From: JAHTBL01 sp038532735
Lineage (GTDB): Bacteria; Pseudomonadota; Alphaproteobacteria; Rhodobacterales; Rhodobacteraceae
Reading direction: 5' to 3'
DNA: 64,000 nt
Assembly: GCA_038532735.1 (NCBI GenBank)
Contig: JBCBAC010000001.1
Coordinates: 310,001-374,000, forward strand
Part shown: piece by piece, positions 58,840 through 64,000 of the stretch
Layout: each line of letters opens with the position of its first letter
How positions within the stretch are numbered: the stretch's first letter is position 1
Made by a program: the position numbers and the translations under genes
The notes under the pieces: generated by a model
What the model saw: only the letters and a program-made list of their open reading frames with translations
The model's database searches: none
Told to the model about the DNA's origin: nothing

Positions 58840-60294
58840 TCAGTAGGCCGAGTCCACGGGTGTCATTCCGACATAAACCGACTTGATCTCGCTATAATGC
58901 TCAATCGCGGCCTTCGCATTCTCGCGTCCAACGCCCGAGGCTTTGACACCCCCAAACGGCACCTCAACAGGCGCAAGGTTGTAGGTGTTGATCCAGCAGG
59001 TCCCTGCCTCCAACTGATCCACAACGAGATGCGCGCGGGTGATGTCGTTGGTGAAAACACCCGCTGAAAGCCCGTAAGGCGTGTCATTTGCCCGCGTGAT
59101 CACCTCGTCCTCGTTCTCAAAATCCAGCACCGCCATGACGGGACCAAAAATCTCTTCCTTTGCGATCGTCATCCGATCGGTGACATCCGCAAAAACCGTC
59201 GGCGCGACATAGAACCCGTCCCGTTCCAACCGCTCCCCACCGCAGACAAGCGTCGCACCTTCAGCTTTGCCTTTGGCAATGTAGCCCAGCACGATATCCA
59301 TCTGCGCCTCGCTCACCATCGGCCCCAAATGCGTTTCCTCATCCAGCGGATCGCCTAGCTTGATCGCAGCGCACCGCTCTGCAAAACGCTCCAAAAACGC
59401 GTCCCTCACACCCTTCTGAACAAACACCCGCGTTCCGTTTGAGCACACCTGCCCGGTCGAATACATATTCGCCAACATCGCCCCGCTCACCGCATTCTCG
59501 ACATCCGCATCATCGAAAATGATCAGCGGAGATTTCCCGCCCAGCTCCATCGTCGCGTGCTTCATCTGCGCGGCAGCGGCGGCGTAAACCTTCTTGCCTG
59601 TTGGCACTGATCCCGTCAGCGACACCTTGGCGACGCGCGGATCCTCGACCAGTGCAGAACCCACGGCACCCATGCCTTGCACGACGTTATAAAGCCCCGC
59701 GGGCAACCCGGCCTCCACCAGAATTTCCGCCATCTTCAGCGCGCAAAGCGGCGTCGTCTCCGACGGTTTGAAGATCATCGCATTGCCACACGCCAGCGCA
59801 GGTGCGCCCTTCCAGCACGCGATTTGCGTCGGATAATTCCATGCACCGATGCCCACACAGACACCCAAAGGGACGCGCTTCGTATAAGCAAAATCCGCGC
59901 CAAGCTGAATATGCTCCCCGGTCAGTGATCCGGCCAGACCGCCGAAATACTCCATTGCATCAGCACCGCTCGTCGCATCCGCATAAAGCGTTTCCTGCAA
60001 GGCCTTCCCGGTGTCGTATGTCTCAAGAATGCTCAATTCGCGGTTTCGCTCGCGGATGATATCAGCGGCCCGGCGCAACACGCGGCCCCGCTCGGTGCCG
60101 CTGCGTTTGGCCCATTCCTTTTGCGCCGCTTCCGCACTCGCCAAAGCCTGTTCAATCACGGCAGGGGTCGCAGCATGCACCTGTGCAATCACCTCGCCCG
60201 TCGCGGGATAAATAACTTCAATGGCCTCACCCGCAGTGTCCTCAACATATCGACCATTGACGAAATGACTGGCTGTCGGTTGCGTCTCGAACAT
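58840..60294 (-). CDS. betB: Betaine aldehyde dehydrogenase BetB
   Basis: A 484-residue NAD-dependent aldehyde dehydrogenase that converts betaine aldehyde to glycine betaine. The catalytic cysteine is Cys284 in GQVCSNGTRV and the general base Glu250 in MELGGKSP. ATG 60294 begins the conserved FVNGRYVED part; an extension to 60333 enters betC. It is one base downstream of betC. Confidence 0.95.
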   Translation of the reverse strand: MFETQPTASHFVNGRYVEDTAGEAIEVIYPATGEVIAQVHAATPAVIEQALASAEAAQKEWAKRSGTERGRVLRRAADIIRERNRELSILETYDTGKALQETLYADATSGADAMEYFGGLAGSLTGEHIQLGADFAYTKRVPLGVCVGIGAWNYPTQIACWKGAPALACGNAMIFKPSETTPLCALKMAEILVEAGLPAGLYNVVQGMGAVGSALVEDPRVAKVSLTGSVPTGKKVYAAAAAQMKHATMELGGKSPLIIFDDADVENAVSGAMLANMYSTGQVCSNGTRVFVQKGVRDAFLERFAERCAAIKLGDPLDEETHLGPMVSEAQMDIVLGYIAKGKAEGATLVCGGERLERDGFYVAPTVFADVTDRMTIAKEEIFGPVMAVLDFENEDEVITRANDTPYGLSAGVFTNDITRAHLVVDQLEAGTCWINTYNLAPVEVPFGGVKASGVGRENAKAAIEHYSEIKSVYVGMTPVDSAY

Positions 60295-60295
60295 C

Positions 60296-61804
60296 TTACT
60301 CTCCCCTCGGAAAGCGCTGGCCTTCCTCGACATCGTTCAAATCCATGTGGTTGCGCATGTAGCGTTCCGACGCTTTCTGGAGCGGCTGGAAGTCCCATGG
60401 GTAATAACCGCCTTCGCGCAACGCTTCATAAACGACCCAGCGCCGCGCTTGGCTTTCGCGAACCTGGGCATCGAACGCGTCAAGATCCCATCGCGCATCG
60501 GCTTGCGCCCGGAACCTGGCGAGCGTGTCGGCATGCGCCGCGTCCTCCGCGAGGTTGGTCAACTCATGGGGATCGTCGGCGAGGTTGAACAACTGCTCCG
60601 GATCAAGCGCGCAGCGCGTGTATTTCCAATCCCCCTGCCGCAGGCACACGAGCGGCGCGTAGGATGCCTCCGCCGCATATTCCATCGCGACAGCACCATC
60701 GCGCGCTGCCCCACCCGCAACAGGCAAAAGGCTTTGCCCTTCGGTCCACGGCGCAACCTCATCCATGGAGAGGCCGGCCAGATCGCAAAGCGTCGGCGTC
60801 ACGTCGATATTCGACACCGGCTCGGTCACCAGACCTGCCGGGACGCAGGGCGCCGAGATCATCAACGGCACCCGCGCAGAGCCTTCGTAGAAGCTCATTT
60901 TGAACCACAGCCCACGCTCGCCCAGCATGTCGCCGTGGTCCGACAGAAACAGGATCACCGCCTCTTGCCGGGTCCCTTCCAGCGCTTCCAATACTTCTCC
61001 GATCTTGTCGTCCAGATAGCTGATATTGGCGAAATAAGCGCGGCGAGAGCGTTTGATATCCTCCTCCGTGATATCAAAACTCCGCCAGTCATTCGCATCG
61101 AAAATCCGCTGCGCATGGGGGTCGTGGTCGTCATAATCTAGCGCCGACACTTCTGGCAGCAGGTGTTCGCAATCCTCGTAAAGATTCCAGTATTTCTTCC
61201 GCGCAACATAAGGGTCATGCGGGTGCGTAAAGCTGACCGTCAGGCACCATGGGCGGTCATCGCGACCGCGCGCCAGATCGTAAATCTTCCGCGTCGCGTG
61301 ATAGGCAACTTCGTCATCATACTCCATCTGGTTGGAGATTTCGGCGACGCCAGCCCCAGTCACCGACCCCATATTGTGATACCACCAATCGATCCGCTCA
61401 CCGGGTTTGCGGTAATCCGGCGTCCACCCAAAATCGGCTGGGTAGATGTCGGTCGTTAGCCGTTCCTCAAAGCCGTGCAACTGGTCCGGCCCCACGAAAT
61501 GCATCTTGCCCGAAAGGCAGGTCTGATAGCCCGCACGGCGCAGATGATGCGCGTAAGTTGGGATGTCGGATGCGAACTCCGCCGCGTTATCATAGACCCG
61601 TGTGCGGCTTGGCAACTGCCCCGACATGAAGCTTGCCCGACCCGGAGCGCATAAAGGCGACGCGGTGTAGCAATTGCGAAAGCGAGCGGACCGGGCAGCC
61701 AGTTTCTTCAGGTTCGGCGCATGCAGCCACTCAGCTGGCCCATCTGGAAAGAATGTGCCATTTAGCTGATCGACCATAATTATCAGAATATTCGGTGTGT
61801 TCAT
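60296..61804 (-). CDS. betC: Choline sulfatase BetC
   Basis: A 502-residue sulfatase hydrolysing choline-O-sulfate to choline and sulfate. The formylglycine-forming motif CAPGR (Cys52-Arg56, CxPxR) is present and Asp12 in VDQLN is a metal ligand. The FGly-generating enzyme is not in the window. The protein has no signal peptide, so it works in the cytoplasm. It follows betI after five bases. Confidence 0.95.
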   Translation of the reverse strand: MNTPNILIIMVDQLNGTFFPDGPAEWLHAPNLKKLAARSARFRNCYTASPLCAPGRASFMSGQLPSRTRVYDNAAEFASDIPTYAHHLRRAGYQTCLSGKMHFVGPDQLHGFEERLTTDIYPADFGWTPDYRKPGERIDWWYHNMGSVTGAGVAEISNQMEYDDEVAYHATRKIYDLARGRDDRPWCLTVSFTHPHDPYVARKKYWNLYEDCEHLLPEVSALDYDDHDPHAQRIFDANDWRSFDITEEDIKRSRRAYFANISYLDDKIGEVLEALEGTRQEAVILFLSDHGDMLGERGLWFKMSFYEGSARVPLMISAPCVPAGLVTEPVSNIDVTPTLCDLAGLSMDEVAPWTEGQSLLPVAGGAARDGAVAMEYAAEASYAPLVCLRQGDWKYTRCALDPEQLFNLADDPHELTNLAEDAAHADTLARFRAQADARWDLDAFDAQVRESQARRWVVYEALREGGYYPWDFQPLQKASERYMRNHMDLNDVEEGQRFPRGE

Positions 61805-61809
61805 TAGAT

Positions 61810-62388
61810 TTACCCCTGCGCAACCAAGCGGTCGATGTAGCCCGAGGTTGCCGCGATTGCGGCCCGTCCATCTGGTGAACCCGCACGCAACGCTTGCCGG
61901 ATGTAGAACCCGTCAATCAGCGCTGCGATGGTCTCTGCCTCGCGCACAGCACGCGCACCGATCAGCGGACGCAACTCGTGGATCAGGTTCGAGCGCAGCC
62001 GCGCGTGATACACTTTCAACAGCCGACGCGCATCGCCTGAGGTCTGCGCGCTGACATAAAAGGCAAGCCATGCCGCGATGACGTCCGGTCGGAAATTCCG
62101 CTCTGAAAAGCTGGCTGCAACGATCGCATGCAGACGCTCAATCGCTGTCTCTTTGCCCTTCTGTGCGGCCCGCAAATCGTCGCCCAGCATCGACAGGATC
62201 CGACGCATCGCGGCTGTTAGGATGTTTTCCTTGCTGCCGAAGTAATGATGCGCCAATGCGCTCGACACACCGGCCCGACGCGCGATCTGCGTGACCGTGA
62301 CATCAAGTGAGCCACGCGATCCGATCTCGGTAATTGCCGCATCGACCAGCGCCAGTCGGCGCACCGGTTCCATTCCAACCTTGGGCAT
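61810..62388 (-). CDS. betI: Choline-responsive repressor BetI
   Basis: A 192-residue TetR-family repressor with an N-terminal helix-turn-helix (ALVDAAITEIGSRGSLDVTVTQIARRAGVSSALAHHYFGSKENIL) and a C-terminal ligand-binding domain with WLAFYVSAQTSGDARRLLKVYHARL. In other bacteria BetI releases its operator when choline binds. It is the first gene of the bet operon and faces choX; the palindrome at 62431-62450 is its probable operator. Confidence 0.94.
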   Translation of the reverse strand: MPKVGMEPVRRLALVDAAITEIGSRGSLDVTVTQIARRAGVSSALAHHYFGSKENILTAAMRRILSMLGDDLRAAQKGKETAIERLHAIVAASFSERNFRPDVIAAWLAFYVSAQTSGDARRLLKVYHARLRSNLIHELRPLIGARAVREAETIAALIDGFYIRQALRAGSPDGRAAIAATSGYIDRLVAQG

Positions 62389-62430
62389 TGCACCCTCCAG
62401 ACATCCCTCAAAACTCCCCTTAGTTTTTTA

Positions 62431-62450
62431 TTGACTGACGCGTCAATCAA
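62431..62450. promoter_or_regulatory. Probable BetI operator
   Basis: TTGACTGACGCGTCAATCAA is a near-perfect 20-base palindrome; only one pair (the C/A at positions 5 and 16) does not match. It lies 43 bases upstream of the betI start in the shared betI-choX region, the expected place for autoregulation, and has a length typical of TetR-family sites. Confidence 0.62.
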
Positions 62451-62488
62451 AAAAAGGAGGGATATCCCGTTGCAATATGAAATCGGAT

Positions 62489-62522
62489 GCTCTTTGATTA
62501 GGCCCACATCTAATCAAAGAGC
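62489..62522. promoter_or_regulatory. Perfect 13-base inverted repeat in the choX upstream region
   Basis: GCTCTTTGATTAG (62489-62501) pairs perfectly with CTAATCAAAGAGC (62510-62522), separated by eight bases. A second small hairpin, CCCGG-N7-CCGGG (62522-62538), follows. It has no T run, so it is not a simple terminator. It may be an operator or a leader hairpin of choX. Confidence 0.6.
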
Positions 62523-62561
62523 CCGGACACTCACCGGGTATGTTCACAGGGAGAACTCTTT

Positions 62562-63521
62562 ATGAAGAAGTTACTTGTTGCCGCAACGCTTGGTCTTGCG
62601 GCACCCGCTGCTGCATATGCAGATTGTGGTGAGGTATCTATCACAGAGATGAACTGGGCCTCCGCGGCTGTCGTCACCAACGTGTCGAAGTTCCTGATGG
62701 AACAGGGCTATGGCTGCGACGTCACTGTCGTGCCGTCCTCGACTGTGCCGTCGCTGGCCTCCGTGTCTGAGACCGGCAAGCCCGATATCGTGACCGAGCT
62801 GTGGATCAACGGCGCGCCGTCCTACAATGCGCTGCAGGAAGCCGGCACCATTGTCACGCTCGGCGACGTGCTGTCTGACGGCGGCGTCGAAGGCTGGTGG
62901 ATCCCGACCTATCTGGTCGAAGCGCATCCCGAACTGGCCACCGTCGAAGGCGTTCTGGCCAATCCCGAACTGCTCGACAGCCGGTTCCACAACTGTCCCG
63001 ATGGCTGGGGCTGCAAGAACATCAACGCAGCACTGGCTGAAGCGTTCGACCTTGAGGGCAATGGTTTCGAGGTGTTCCAGCATGGCTCGGGTGAGACGAT
63101 GGCAACCTCCATCGCGGCTGCGTTCGAAAACCAAGAGCCCTGGATCGGCTACTATTGGGCGCCCACTTCTGTTCTGGGTAAATACCCCATGACGCTGGTG
63201 GACCTTGGTCCGCATGATCCTGAAGTCCACGCCTGTAACGCGGATCCTGAATGCGAAACGGCTGGGAAGTCCTCTTACCCCGTTGGTCCGGTAAAAACGG
63301 TCGTCACAACGACCTTCCAGGAGGAGAACCCCGACATCGCAGCGATGATGGCAAATGTCTCTTTCACCAACGCACAGATGGGTGAAGTGCTGGCATGGCA
63401 GGAAGCCAACAACGCTTCTGCCGAAGAAGCCGCAGTCCACTTCCTCTCCAACAACTCGGATGTCTGGTCCGGTTGGATTTCGGAAGAAGCCAAAGGCAAG
63501 CTGGCTGCACTGATCAAGTAA
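62562..63521 (+). CDS. choX: Choline ABC transporter substrate-binding protein ChoX
   Basis: A 319-residue periplasmic binding protein of the glycine betaine/choline (OpuAC) family. A signal peptide (about 1-20, cleavage near AYA-DCG) is followed by SITEMNWASAAVVTNVSKFLMEQGYGCDVTVV and aromatic residues typical of quaternary-amine cages (for example PDGWGC, IGYYWAPTSVL). It captures choline for the ChoW permease. AGGGAGA lies upstream of ATG 62562. Confidence 0.93.
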   Translation: MKKLLVAATLGLAAPAAAYADCGEVSITEMNWASAAVVTNVSKFLMEQGYGCDVTVVPSSTVPSLASVSETGKPDIVTELWINGAPSYNALQEAGTIVTLGDVLSDGGVEGWWIPTYLVEAHPELATVEGVLANPELLDSRFHNCPDGWGCKNINAALAEAFDLEGNGFEVFQHGSGETMATSIAAAFENQEPWIGYYWAPTSVLGKYPMTLVDLGPHDPEVHACNADPECETAGKSSYPVGPVKTVVTTTFQEENPDIAAMMANVSFTNAQMGEVLAWQEANNASAEEAAVHFLSNNSDVWSGWISEEAKGKLAALIK

Positions 63522-63536
63522 GCAGCCAAAATAAAG

Positions 63537-63566
63537 CGGGGCGCCAACGAGCGCCCCGTTTCTTTT
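63537..63566 (+). terminator. Terminator-like hairpin between choX and choW
   Basis: CGGGGCGC-CAACGA-GCGCCCCG stem followed by TTTCTTTTC. It should reduce transcription into choW, so that the binding protein is made in excess over the permease, as in many ABC operons. Confidence 0.85.
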
Positions 63567-63602
63567 CAGGGGAACGCCCGCAAAACGGCAAGACGGTGAC
63601 AC

Positions 63603-64000
63603 ATGGCGATCTATGACGGAATTTTCAAAACGCTCGGGTTGAGCGATTGGTGCGCGACGGAAGATACCGGCGGACCAATGACAATGGCAGAGCTTTTGGC
63701 ACAAGCCAACAACGGTGGTGGAGAGGCTGCGGCAGATGCCCCCGCGCCAGCAACGCCTTTGCTTGAAACGCCGTTTCCGTCTCTTGATACGTTGCACAAA
63801 TCCTGCGGCTCCATCCCCCGCACCCGTGACATGACAAGCGCTGTTGAGGAGGGCTTTTTGAACGTCAAGGACGGCCTGAAGGTCGTGCTTGATCCGCTGA
63901 CCCAACCGCTCAGCTGGCTTCTGGATTGGTCGCTCTCAGCCTTCCAGGCGACCCCGTGGTTCATCATGATCCCACTTCTGATGCTGCTGACCTATTACGC
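63603..64000 (+). CDS. choW: Choline ABC transporter permease ChoW, 3' end outside the window
   Basis: The first 132 residues of a permease in the ProW/ChoW family; the window ends inside the gene. It begins with a polar, alanine/proline-rich N-terminal extension of about 70 residues (GGGEAAADAPAPATP near 40-55), then LNVKDGLKVVLDPLTQPLSWLLDWSLSAFQATPWFIMIPLLMLLTYYA, the start of the first membrane helix. It would form the channel for choline supplied by ChoX. The ATPase gene (choV) should lie just beyond the window. Confidence 0.88.
   Translation, partial: MAIYDGIFKTLGLSDWCATEDTGGPMTMAELLAQANNGGGEAAADAPAPATPLLETPFPSLDTLHKSCGSIPRTRDMTSAVEEGFLNVKDGLKVVLDPLTQPLSWLLDWSLSAFQATPWFIMIPLLMLLTYY

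Noticed and set aside
62571..63905. 444-codon open frame antisense to choX and choW
   Set aside because: Its composition (many Cys, Arg and His) and full overlap with clear genes show it is a mirror of codon bias.
1..64000. tRNA genes, insertion sequences or CRISPR arrays
   Set aside because: None could be recognised by eye; no direct repeat arrays or transposase frames were found.

Overview
The window is a chromosomal segment of an alphaproteobacterium, most likely a marine Rhodobacteraceae (roseobacter-type). The evidence is the flagellar gene order with the alphaproteobacterial regulators FlaF and FlbT, a complete PhyR-NepR-EcfG general stress response (GSR) locus with a HisKA_2/HWE-type kinase, and a betICBA / choXW choline-to-betaine locus beside dnaA-dnaN-recF-gyrB. 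No tRNA, rRNA, insertion sequence, prophage or CRISPR array was seen.

Bases 1-21145 are flagellar. A plus-strand run (unknown protein, MotE-like chaperone, motA, TPR-like secreted protein, lytic transglycosylase, flhA, fliR, flhB, FliJ-like protein) converges on a minus-strand operon flgB-flgC-fliE-fliQ-flgF-flgG-flgA-flgH-fliL. fliI is divergent from flgB. Then come DUF1217, flbT, flaF and a 497-residue flagellin, all on the minus strand, a FlgN-like chaperone and flgJ, and fliK-flgD on the plus strand. Bases 21142-24364 hold ubiB and ubiE and the divergent DNA repair gene mutM.

Bases 24400-47200 are the most interesting part: a general stress response island. I read eighteen candidate EcfG promoters by eye (GGAAC, a 16-17 base spacer, then CGTT or one base off), nearly all just upstream of a gene. 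They precede a thiamine-diphosphate enzyme, a PNPOx-like stress protein, a HAD protein that has lost its nucleophile, several small membrane proteins (DUF883-like, holin-like, YqaE/Pmp3, DUF1328, PLDc_N), dps, an AI-2E permease, a formate/nitrite-type channel, DUF2254, a DUF2945-topoisomerase IB pair, a MATE pump and orphan small proteins. The master locus phyR-exoD / nepR-ecfG-kinase-phospholipase D lies in the middle (34.6-40.1 kb), with its divergent promoters folded into one palindrome. The cell therefore appears to keep the GSR regulator and much of its regulon together in about 23 kb.

Bases 47241-49418 hold an MscS channel, an enoyl-CoA hydratase and rpsT. Bases 49937-57180 hold dnaA, dnaN, recF, a VOC protein, a LysE exporter and gyrB, the genes between recF and gyrB being translationally coupled. 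The 466-base region upstream of dnaA has no recognisable DnaA box. Bases 57177-64000 are the osmoprotectant locus: betI-betC-betB-betA on the minus strand, divergent from choX and choW (cut by the window end), with two strong inverted repeats in the shared regulatory region.
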